DNA from: Bacillus sp. FJAT-25509
GTDB lineage: Bacteria > Bacillota > Bacilli > Bacillales > Bacillaceae_G
Direction of reading: 5' to 3'
DNA: 64,000 nt
NCBI RefSeq assembly: GCF_001420605.1
Contig: NZ_LJIZ01000038.1
Location: 62,001-126,000, forward strand
A model generated the notes under the pieces. The model saw nothing but the letters and a program-made list of their open reading frames with translations, did not search any database and was not told where the DNA came from. How positions within the stretch are numbered: position 1 is the stretch's first letter; each line of letters begins with the position of its first letter. The position numbers and the translations under genes were made by a program. Below are positions 56,167 to 64,000 of the stretch, in pieces.

Positions 56167-56371
56167 GTTGGGGGGAGTAGATGTTTCTGCATTAGCTATA
56201 AGTGGAATAGTGTTTAAAAAAGAGATCAGCCTTTTTGGTTCTTTTACCTTCTTTTTTAGCTTCTGAATATTGGCTTGCAAAATGTTTGGCCATTTACAGT
56301 CGGATACCCATAGCTAATAACTGCTAAAAAATTTGGCCTTGACAGGGTAGGGGTAGCTGGTTCAAGTCCAG
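56167..56371. other. gap with tRNA-like T-arm sequence
   Basis: CTGGTTCAAGTCCAG at about 56358-56372 has the base pattern of a tRNA T-arm, immediately before the integrase repeat, but no acceptor or anticodon arms can be folded. It may be the remnant of a tRNA-type attachment site. A minus-strand frame near 56190-56300 lacks a ribosome site. Confidence 0.3.
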
Positions 56372-56700
56372 GGGATCATGCCGTTGTCTTAGGCGCTTTG
56401 CTTATCGATAGCTTATCCGTTAGCACTTGTTTTTACATGCAGGGTTCTACAACGATAAATTACGATAAGTGGGGGTCTTTTTCGTTGCTAATACTAATAA
56501 TTCGCTTAAAGGAAAACGTATTAAAACGAAGGTGTATAGCGCAAAAAAATTTGATTAATACGGCTAATGACCTTAATATAAGTCGAAGGTAAGGACGACA
56601 AAACGCTCGAACAATATGAGTGTAGTTTTAACGAATATGAGGGTTATTTTGGCGAGCTAAGTTTAGTGTCGTTTGACGATACTCATATTTGAATCTATGA
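56372..56700 (+). pseudogene. integrase 5'-end repeat, copy 2 (broken coding start)
   Basis: Matches 48228-48560. The control region is well kept (GATCATGCCGTTG, TATCGATAGCTTATCCGTTAGCAC, GCAGGGTTCTA, CGATAAATTACGATAAG). The coding start, which reads like KTLEQYECSFNEYEGYFGELSL, lacks a start codon and ends in DDTHI and a stop. No catalytic domain follows. Confidence 0.7.
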
Positions 56701-57238
56701 GTATTATTTGCTGAATTATCACGTTTAGCACGTAAGATATTCTAAAGTACAAGTTTTCATTCTTCTATAAGATTGTACATAGTTCCATTATCTGTTTGAA
56801 GTTCTCTAAAGAAAACAACCTTGCAATATACCCTTAATTGTTTTGTTCATTGTGTTATTGTCATTTACTACCCATTAAATCCCTAAAGTTTAAGGTCCTC
56901 GAACTATCGTTTTAGTGGAGTGCTGTCCTCGCAGGCAGGCTTTGTCCACTAATAAAAAATGTACATTCTTCTTTACAACCTTTACTCTAATATTTGAATT
57001 TGTTATTTAAAATAAAATGGTCTTATTTTATTTATTAATAAGTAAATATATTTTTAATAGTGTCTTTATTCAATAAATCAAATGAGAAATTAGAATTAAA
57101 TAATAGATTGATCCTAAAAATATACAGAAGTTTAATTATAATAAAAATTGTTTACCATAAAAATCAATAAAAAAACATTAGAAAATTAAAGGTTTATCTA
57201 AAATTAGGGGGTTTGTTTTTTAACAATTAATATTATAA
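56701..57238. other. AT-rich right end of the island
   Basis: No gene. An inverted repeat TTAGTGGA / TCCACTAA (56912-56919 and 56945-56952) surrounds a GC-richer loop. Beyond 56990 the sequence is almost pure A/T up to the junction. Confidence 0.5.
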
Positions 57239-57505
<267 letters not shown>

Positions 57506-57716
57506 TGCAATTTATTGTAAGATGAGATACATTGAATAGAATATCAGACTCTAACTAACGATCGATTTCTTCGATGCATAGCCTGCTAAGGGAGTGCTCT
57601 TTACTCCGCTTTTCGTCAGACTTTTTGTCAAGAAAGACATCTATTTATTCGTCTGATTATAAAAGTGATGGAACTAACAATGAATAGATAAGATATAAAT
57701 AAAGGAGAGGTTACTA

Positions 57717-57956
57717 ATGGTTACTAAAAAAACTTTAGATAGAATAAATGAATTATCAAAAAAAGCAAAAGAAGCAGGGTTAAATCCTGAAGAGAAAGCT
57801 GAACAAGATCAATTAAGAAAAGAATATTTAGCAGATTTCCGTTCTCGAATGATGGATGAATTAACTTCACTTAAAATTGTTGATGAAAAAGGGAATGATA
57901 TTACTCCTGCAAAGTTAAAATATGAAAAAGCAATGCGTAAAAAAAATTTACATTAA
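57717..57956 (+). CDS. ynzC: YnzC (DUF896) small protein
   Basis: 79 residues, two-helix bundle typical of DUF896: LDRINELSKKAKEAGLNPEEKAEQDQLRKEYLADFRSR, then VDEKGNDITPAKLKY. In B. subtilis ynzC is the last gene of the LexA-controlled yneA-yneB-ynzC operon; its role is unresolved. Here the island separates it from lexA and the SOS promoter, so it needs a promoter in 57506-57716. ATG with AAAGGAGAGG upstream. Followed by a terminator. Confidence 0.9.
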   Translation: MVTKKTLDRINELSKKAKEAGLNPEEKAEQDQLRKEYLADFRSRMMDELTSLKIVDEKGNDITPAKLKYEKAMRKKNLH

Positions 57957-58005
57957 AAAAGATTTAACAATATAAAATTTCATATTTTGTAAATAATAAC
58001 AAATA

Positions 58006-58034
58006 AAAGCAGAAGAATATTCTGCTTTTTTCTA
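58006..58034 (+). terminator. rho-independent terminator
   Basis: AAGCAGAA / TTCTGCTT stem, loop GAATA, T tail. Ends ynzC. Confidence 0.8.
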
Positions 58035-58143
58035 TTTCTTGGAAAGAATTTGTTAAAAATGTCAAAACTAAGTGTTAGTTATTGTAATAAATCATGGTAA
58101 ATTATATGATAATATCTATGAATAAGCTAAAGGAGCGAAATTT

Positions 58144-60147
58144 ATGTCTAATAATATTGAACAATTAGCAATTAATACGATTCGTACATTATCAATTGAT
58201 GCAATCGAGAAATCAAATTCTGGTCACCCAGGAATGCCAATGGGCGCTGCACCGATGGCATATGCATTGTTTGCAAAATTTATGAATCATAACCCAAAAA
58301 ATTCAAAATGGTTTAACAGAGACCGATTTGTGTTATCAGCAGGCCATGGTTCAATGTTACTATATAGCATGTTACATTTATCAGGCTACGAAGTTTCTAT
58401 TGAAGATATTAAAAACTTCCGTCAATGGGGTAGCAACACTCCAGGACATCCTGAATATGGACATACACATGGTGTTGAAGCTACAACAGGTCCATTAGGA
58501 CAAGGTATTGCGATGGCTGTTGGGATGGCTTTAGCAGAGCGTCATTTAGCAGGTACATATAATAAAGAAGACTTAAATGTAGTTGACCACTTTACATACT
58601 CAATTTGTGGTGATGGAGATTTAATGGAAGGTGTTTCAGCAGAGGCAGCTTCATTAGCGGGACATTTACAATTAGGACGCTTAGTAGTTCTTTATGATTC
58701 AAATGATATTTCATTAGACGGAGAATTAAATCGCTCATTCTCTGAAAGCGTAGAAGACCGCTTTAAAGCTTATGGATGGCAAGTTATTCGAGTAGAAGAT
58801 GGAAATAACTTAGATGAAATTACTGCAGCGATCCAAAAAGCACAAGAAGAATTATCAAAACCAACTCTAATTGAAGTGAAAACAACAATCGGTTACGGTT
58901 CTCCGAATAAATCTGGTAAATCAAAATCTCATGGTGAGCCATTAGGAAAAGAAGAAACGATTTTAACGAAACAAGCGTATGCTTGGGGTTATGAAAATGC
59001 ATTCTACGTACCAGAAGAAGTGTATGCACATTTTAATAAAGTAATTGTTGAAGCTGGGGAAAAGAAAGAAGCTGAGTGGAATGCTACTTTTGCTAAATAC
59101 GAAGAAAAATATCCTGAATTAGCAGCTCAATTAAAGAATGCGATTGAAGGTAAGATTACTGTAGATTTAGAAACAGCATTACCTAAATATGAAGTAGGTA
59201 AAAAAATTGCGTCTCGTTCATCTTCAGGTGAAGCAATTAACGCTATCGCAAACGTATTACCTAGTTTCTTTGGTGGGTCTGCAGACTTAGCTGGATCTAA
59301 TAAAACGTATATGAATGGTAAAGGTGACTTTACGAGAGAAAGCTACGATGGACGAAATATTTGGTTCGGTGTACGTGAATTTGCAATGGGTGCAGCATTA
59401 AATGGTATGGCTCTACATGGTGGAGTTCATGCGTTTGGCGCAACATTCTTTGTTTTCTCTGATTACTTAAAACCAGCAATTCGCTTAGCTGCTTTAATGA
59501 ATTTACCTGTTACTTATGTATTTACACATGATAGTATCGCAGTTGGTGAAGACGGACCTACTCATGAACCAGTTGAGCAACTAGCAGCATTCAGATCAAT
59601 GCCTAATCTTAATGTAATTCGTCCAGCAGACGGAAATGAAAGTTCTGCAGCATGGAAAGTGGCAGTAGAAGCTAAAGATGCTCCTACAATGTTAGTATTG
59701 TCTCGTCAAGATTTACCTACTTTAGAGGGTACTACTACTGATATTTATAATAAAGTTTCAAAAGGAGCTTACGTTCTTTCTCCTGCGAAACAAGATAAAA
59801 TCGATGTTGTATTAATTGCAGCAGGTAGTGAAGTACAATTAGCAGTTGGAGCACAAGAAAAATTAGCGGCAGAAGGAATTTCTGCATCGGTTGTTTCGAT
59901 GCCTTCAATGGACTTATTTGAAAAGCAATCTGCAGAATATAAACAATCAGTATTACCAAAAGAAGTTACGAAAAGAGTAGCAGTAGAAATGGGTTCTTCA
60001 TTCGGCTGGCATAAATATGTAGGATTCGATGGAGAAGTAATTTCAATCGATACATTTGGTGCATCTGCTCCAGGTAACTTATTAATGGAAAAATTCGGAT
60101 TTACTGTTGATCATGTCGTTTCAGCAGCAAAAAAAGTATTACAATAA
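58144..60147 (+). CDS. tkt: transketolase
   Basis: 667 residues, full length. Thiamine-diphosphate enzyme of the pentose-phosphate pathway. The N-terminal domain begins with [27 protein letters not shown], the cofactor motif [20 protein letters not shown] binds Mg and ThDP, and [13 protein letters not shown] follows. The Pyr domain has [13 protein letters not shown] and [20 protein letters not shown], and the C-terminal domain ends in [16 protein letters not shown]. Matches B. subtilis tkt in place between ynzC and sirA. AAAGGAGCG ribosome site. It marks intact chromosome right of the island. Confidence 0.97.
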   Translation: MSNNIEQLAINTIRTLSIDAIEKSNSGHPGMPMGAAPMAYALFAKFMNHNPKNSKWFNRDRFVLSAGHGSMLLYSMLHLSGYEVSIEDIKNFRQWGSNTPGHPEYGHTHGVEATTGPLGQGIAMAVGMALAERHLAGTYNKEDLNVVDHFTYSICGDGDLMEGVSAEAASLAGHLQLGRLVVLYDSNDISLDGELNRSFSESVEDRFKAYGWQVIRVEDGNNLDEITAAIQKAQEELSKPTLIEVKTTIGYGSPNKSGKSKSHGEPLGKEETILTKQAYAWGYENAFYVPEEVYAHFNKVIVEAGEKKEAEWNATFAKYEEKYPELAAQLKNAIEGKITVDLETALPKYEVGKKIASRSSSGEAINAIANVLPSFFGGSADLAGSNKTYMNGKGDFTRESYDGRNIWFGVREFAMGAALNGMALHGGVHAFGATFFVFSDYLKPAIRLAALMNLPVTYVFTHDSIAVGEDGPTHEPVEQLAAFRSMPNLNVIRPADGNESSAAWKVAVEAKDAPTMLVLSRQDLPTLEGTTTDIYNKVSKGAYVLSPAKQDKIDVVLIAAGSEVQLAVGAQEKLAAEGISASVVSMPSMDLFEKQSAEYKQSVLPKEVTKRVAVEMGSSFGWHKYVGFDGEVISIDTFGASAPGNLLMEKFGFTVDHVVSAAKKVLQ

Positions 60148-60162
60148 AGGTAAAGATGGGAA

Positions 60163-60206
60163 AAGTAGGGAAAGAATTTTAAATTCTTTTCCTATTTCCT
60201 AAACCT
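60163..60206 (+). terminator. tkt terminator
   Basis: AGGGAAAGAATT / AATTCTTTTCCT-type stem with central AAAT, followed by AT-rich sequence. Confidence 0.55.
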
Positions 60207-60338
60207 TTTTTCAATATAATGCTTTATTAAAGATTTTTCGACAAAACTAGTTGATTTTCACTCCTTAAAAATGACAAATATTTTGAATGGAATTTTATAT
60301 AATCTTCCTTACAGATAGTTGTTGGGAGTGGACAAGAT

Positions 60339-60776
60339 ATGAGGGAATATAAAATTTTTTTAATTCGAGAACCACTGTCTATAGAATTTTATGGAAAAGA
60401 GCATAAAATATATCAACTAGTATATGAGTATTATTATTCATCGATTGAACTAAGGAAAATAATCGAAAAACAATTAGAATATATAACAGAACCAATACCA
60501 TTATTCGAGCTACATACATTTATTCGCAAATTTGATTCTCAACAGATCTACTTTTATGAGGAAACTGGAGAGTATCTTCTCGAACTTGTTGATGGTGCAA
60601 AAGCTCAGCTAAAACTTTATCCTCACGAACTTATTTTATATGCAGAAGGATCATTAGAGGCAGAAACAATATTCTTTGAGCTATTAAGAAAATTTCGTTC
60701 AACATTCATTGCAATAGATGTGAAGGATCAGCGATTTGGCTGGCTAAGACCTATCGCCTATCAAAAGTATATTTAA
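60339..60776 (+). CDS. sirA: SirA, sporulation inhibitor of DnaA
   Basis: 145 residues, the length of Bacillus SirA (YneE). The N-terminus REYKIFLIREPLSIEFYGKEHKIYQLVYEY and the end RSTFIAIDVKDQRFGWLRPIAYQKYI match the family. SirA binds DnaA domain I early in sporulation and blocks new rounds of replication. Location between tkt and yneF is as in B. subtilis. ATG with TTGGGAGTGG upstream. Expression is normally under Spo0A control; no box was assigned here. Confidence 0.85.
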   Translation: MREYKIFLIREPLSIEFYGKEHKIYQLVYEYYYSSIELRKIIEKQLEYITEPIPLFELHTFIRKFDSQQIYFYEETGEYLLELVDGAKAQLKLYPHELILYAEGSLEAETIFFELLRKFRSTFIAIDVKDQRFGWLRPIAYQKYI

Positions 60777-60862
60777 AACGATTAAATTGCAGTTTGCTCT
60801 TGTATAAACTGGTTAGTTTTAGTAAAATTGTTTCTAGATGATTTTAAGGAGGAAGCAATAAA

Positions 60863-61075
60863 ATGTGGGTATACTTTCTAGTCGGCATCTTAGCATTAAT
60901 TGCAGGTGTTGCGATTGGATTTTTCATAGCTCGTCAATATACAATGAACTACTTAAAGAAAAATCCACCAATTAATGAACAAATGTTAAAAGTAATGATG
61001 GCTCAAATGGGACAAAAACCTTCACAAAAGAAAATTAACCAAATGATGAAGGCTATGAACAACCAAACAAAATAA
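60863..61075 (+). CDS. yneF: YneF family small membrane protein
   Basis: 70 residues. N-terminal membrane helix ([26 protein letters not shown]), then a conserved basic tail with [32 protein letters not shown], the hallmark of UPF0154/YneF. Function unknown. ATG with AAGGAGGAAG upstream. It closes the conserved block lexA to yneF. Confidence 0.93.
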   Translation: MWVYFLVGILALIAGVAIGFFIARQYTMNYLKKNPPINEQMLKVMMAQMGQKPSQKKINQMMKAMNNQTK

Positions 61076-61865
61076 TAAATCCTTTTAAAATATAAGGCTT
61101 TATAGCTTGTTTTGAAATAAATATTGAACATATTCTTTCTGGAAGCAGTTCTTTTAAGTGAATCCTACATCAAGAATTTGTAATTATTTAAATCATGAAT
61201 CATTATACAATCTAAAACCACTTATTCTGTTGGAATTAACCAATGGGCAAGTGGTTTTTTATGTTTTTAGAGAAAATTTTTGTGATTACCAAAAGAAGTT
61301 AAAGGGAAAAATTAAAATTTAAAAACACCGACTTTCGCGAAAAGTTGGTGTTTTTTTATATCTTTTTCTTAAATTTTGTATTTAGAAGAATTCTGTTTAT
61401 CTTGCAATTCTTTAATCATTAATACATTCGTATGTTTTTTTAGAACAAATATTTTTATACAGAACATGTCAAAATCCATAAACAGTTGACAAATACTTCG
61501 AAATAAAATTGTTTAATACGTCGATTTCTAACTATTTAACAAGTTATATGAAAGAGAAAGTCGATAAAAAAGTTTGCGGTATTTTCAAAATTTGTCAAAA
61601 TACTCATTATTAAAAGCTTAGAATTGTTAATAAATTATTAAATATTTTATAGTTTTTTATCATTTTATAAATTCTCGTAAACTAGCAATGAATTCTATTA
61701 ATTAGTAAATTGCATGAAAGGGGGATACAAGTAGGCTTTTAGCTTGATTCAGGAGGTGACGATATAGAAGCAAAAAAAAGAAATGATAACTTTACATAAT
61801 CGATAGGGCAAATTCAAAAACGAAAGCTACATAAATTATAGTGTACAAATGAGAGGAGAATCATT
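61076..61865. other. long intergenic region before the protease gene
   Basis: Two terminators are seen: ACCACTT / AAGTGGT with a long loop (61217-61262) and ACACCGACTTT / AAAGTTGGTGT-like with CGCG loop (61323-61360). At about 61751 a perfect CAGGAGGTGACGAT ribosome site precedes ATAGAAGC rather than a normal start, opening an 11-codon frame (IEAKKRNDNFT); it may be a decayed leader peptide. Confidence 0.5.
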
Positions 61866-64000
61866 TTGAAGCGTAGAAATAAGATTGCTGCATTATCGAC
61901 CACTTTAATGATTTCGATGTATTCAACATCCGCATTCGCTGCTGAGCCAGGGCTTGATAAAATGCCCGGACCAGTGGATCCTCAGTCATGGGTGAATCCA
62001 GACGATATGACCTGGAATGATTATAAACCAGTCCCTGGTGTAAATTGGAGTACTGATAAGAGTATTCAACCGGAATCAAACCTTAAAGGAGCTTTGATCT
62101 TGGTCGATTTTCCAGGTCAGGATTTTATTTTGACCTTGCCTAAGGGGAAAGATCCTATCGGTAATCCTCAAGTCAATGCCGTTCCTCGCGAAAAACTCGG
62201 GGAATTTTGGACAAATTACTTGAATGTTCCAAGTGAGCTAAATCATTATCAGACAATCGATGGCTTTTGGAAAGAGAACTCATATGGAAAATGGGGCGTA
62301 ACCCTTGATTCTTACGGTCCTTATCGCTTGGATAAATACGAATTTCAATATGGTCTTGACAGTTTTAATCCTGGTTCACTGCCAGGTAATTATAAAACAG
62401 GGAATCTCTTCCAGGATGGTATAAATGCAGCAACATCAGACATAGTCGCATCAGGAAAAAACTATGACTTTGCGTTCATTGTACATGCTGGCTATGATGA
62501 ATCAACCGTTTGGCAAGAACTGGGAGAAATGAAGTTTATGAATCAGAACTCGGTGCCTGCTGAATTTGGGCCACCGAAGAATTTAACTGGATTTGAGAAT
62601 ATGCTAAACTGGGCAAAAACTCGTTATGTACCTTGGACTTCATGGTTTGCAGCAAAATCTATTTGGTCTGCTGCATCGAGTGCAACATTAAATGGCAAAT
62701 CGATTCGTGTTTCGATTCAAGGTGAAAGTGATGGCATGTCAACATTTGCTCATGAATTTGGTCACCTTAAGGGACTGGGCGATAACTATAATAATGCAGC
62801 TCTAGACCCTCGAACCTACTCGGGTTATTGGGAAACGATGAGTCGTGGGTCATTTAATGGTCCAGGTGGAACGCATACACGCTGGATGATTCCGGCAACC
62901 CTTGGATCTTCGTTACCAGCACCACATACGCTTCGAAATAAAATGAAACAGGGATTCCTATCCAATGATGAAGTCCTGCAGCTCAACCGTGATGAATTAA
63001 AAGAATCTGGACCTGTGTTTGCGGATATTATCGCACGCGAAGTACCAATTGGCAGTAAATTTGGTCGAACTGGACTTCACGGAATCAACATCAGTATGAG
63101 CGATTTAACACCAAGCAATTACCTAAGCGGTGACTGGCGTAACGATATGATCGGTAACGTAAACAACGCTAAGTACAATAACTACACTCTAGAAGTTGTA
63201 GACCGAGTTGGTGCGGATTCCTTTGCGGCCGATTCAGGTGTATTGATTTCAAAAACGAAAAATGCAGAAACTGCACCGTTCATTTGGCCAGTTGATTCAC
63301 ATCCAGAAGATATCAGACTGAAGGACTTTACAAAGCCTGACGGTACAACAGTATCGGTTACAAAAGGTGACCCACGTCAAGCCCTGGATTCTTTATTCCA
63401 TGCAGGTAATGGGGCAAGTTTGGTTGGCGGTAAATTCGATGGTTCTATTAGCCAAGACGATGTTGTCAGTGAGTACATCGATCCATACAATAAACTACAA
63501 TTCTATATTTTAGGGAAGTACAAAGGCAATGACGGTGTACTACATTACCAGGTTGCCGTACGTAACACGGAGGGCTCAGGTGCCTATAAACGCGGGGTAA
63601 ATGTAAGCGCTGGCACTATACAACCGGCTGTAGCGGGCAAAGTGGCAGTTTATCATTTTAATGTTACTAATACTGGTGAAGCAAAGGATCTTATTCGTGT
63701 TAACGCTTCTGCAGGTGATAATTGGACAGTTCAACTTGAAAACAAAGTTGTAGCAGTTGAACCGGGTAAAACAGTTGATGTACCTGTTTATGTGAAAATC
63801 CCTAAAGGTATGACAGCTCCGGCCAATATTAACTTTACGGCAACTTCAGAAACAGACTCAAATAAAAGCGCTACCGATAACAATCTTGTGCTGAACAATC
63901 TAAATGCAACAAGTGTAAGTTCTATGATCGATAGCTTTGAAAATGCGGGAGCTTTCAAAGCAGGATCTGCGCAAGCATTGAAGGCACATTTGAATTCAGT
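61866..64000 (+). CDS. secreted M6-family metalloprotease (immune inhibitor A-like), partial
   Basis: At least 711 residues; the frame is open to the window edge. TTG start with GAGAGGAG upstream, signal peptide 1-25 (cut after AFA). The zinc site HEFGHLKGLGD is at residues 296-306 (H296, E297, H300, with D306 as probable third ligand), followed by YWETMSRGSFNGPG as the Met-turn region. This fits M6 peptidases such as InhA relatives. The C-terminal part from about residue 565 is Ig-like (NVSAGTIQPAVAGKVAVYHFNVTNTGEAKD, PVYVKIPKGMTAP). GC content and codons are less AT-rich than in most neighbours. It lies outside the island edge. Confidence 0.85.
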   Translation, partial: MKRRNKIAALSTTLMISMYSTSAFAAEPGLDKMPGPVDPQSWVNPDDMTWNDYKPVPGVNWSTDKSIQPESNLKGALILVDFPGQDFILTLPKGKDPIGNPQVNAVPREKLGEFWTNYLNVPSELNHYQTIDGFWKENSYGKWGVTLDSYGPYRLDKYEFQYGLDSFNPGSLPGNYKTGNLFQDGINAATSDIVASGKNYDFAFIVHAGYDESTVWQELGEMKFMNQNSVPAEFGPPKNLTGFENMLNWAKTRYVPWTSWFAAKSIWSAASSATLNGKSIRVSIQGESDGMSTFAHEFGHLKGLGDNYNNAALDPRTYSGYWETMSRGSFNGPGGTHTRWMIPATLGSSLPAPHTLRNKMKQGFLSNDEVLQLNRDELKESGPVFADIIAREVPIGSKFGRTGLHGINISMSDLTPSNYLSGDWRNDMIGNVNNAKYNNYTLEVVDRVGADSFAADSGVLISKTKNAETAPFIWPVDSHPEDIRLKDFTKPDGTTVSVTKGDPRQALDSLFHAGNGASLVGGKFDGSISQDDVVSEYIDPYNKLQFYILGKYKGNDGVLHYQVAVRNTEGSGAYKRGVNVSAGTIQPAVAGKVAVYHFNVTNTGEAKDLIRVNASAGDNWTVQLENKVVAVEPGKTVDVPVYVKIPKGMTAPANINFTATSETDSNKSATDNNLVLNNLNATSVSSMIDSFENAGAFKAGSAQALKAHLNS

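Noticed and set aside
56355-56385. tRNA gene suggested by GGTTCAAGTCC
   Set aside because: Only a T-arm can be folded; acceptor, D and anticodon arms and the CCA end are missing.
56398-56592. 64-codon frame inside the integrase repeat
   Set aside because: Lies in the control region of the integrase copy, in the wrong frame; the equivalent region of copy 1 is not open.

Overview
This looks like a chromosome segment of a low-GC, spore-forming Bacillaceae. It has the block lexA / yneB-type resolvase / ynzC / tkt / sirA / yneF known from Bacillus subtilis, a Spo0E-type regulator, relics of GerAB-type germination permeases, and AGGAGG ribosome sites throughout. No species is assigned.

Layout. 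Positions 1-15525 are ordinary chromosome: small metabolic, membrane and stress genes, a two-component system, two cell-wall enzymes, lexA, and several decayed genes (SulP permease, nucleotidyltransferase). From about 15526 to 57247 lies a 41.7-kb insertion that cuts the yneB-type serine-recombinase gene in two: codons 1-133 stay beside lexA and the 3' part resumes just before ynzC. A complete yneB paralogue sits just inside the left edge. From 57248 the conserved ynzC-tkt-sirA-yneF block resumes, followed by a secreted M6 metalloprotease that runs off the window.

The island is mainly a sugar-harvesting locus. A secreted GH31 enzyme (best guess alpha-N-acetylgalactosaminidase, with dockerin and cohesin-like modules) precedes a four-gene mannose-family PTS of the GalNAc (Aga) type and a GntR/UTRA regulator. 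A secreted 2055-residue GH2 beta-galactosidase-like protein with Ig-like, discoidin-like and FIVAR modules follows. Next come a membrane sugar-sensor, a LytS/YesM-type kinase and an AraC-type response regulator, then the galactose ABC transporter mglBAC and the Leloir genes galK-galE-galT-galM. Together these could cut galactose and GalNAc from O-linked (mucin-type) glycans outside the cell, import both sugars and feed galactose to glycolysis. The enzymes that would process GalNAc-6-phosphate are not in the window.

The rest of the island is largely debris: two GerAB relics, two degenerate copies of a tyrosine-integrase 5' end, a peptidase C26 tail, a YhgE/Pip tail, three dispersed copies of an 80-bp palindrome-bearing repeat, a duplicated terminator region, two regulators, a GNAT gene and a Spo0E-like gene. 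Regulatory signals of note are a decayed duplicate of the mglB promoter in front of the GH2 gene (each copy with a cre-like site and paired ATGCTA repeats) and a GGGTTGACCC-centred inverted repeat before and after the GH31 gene.
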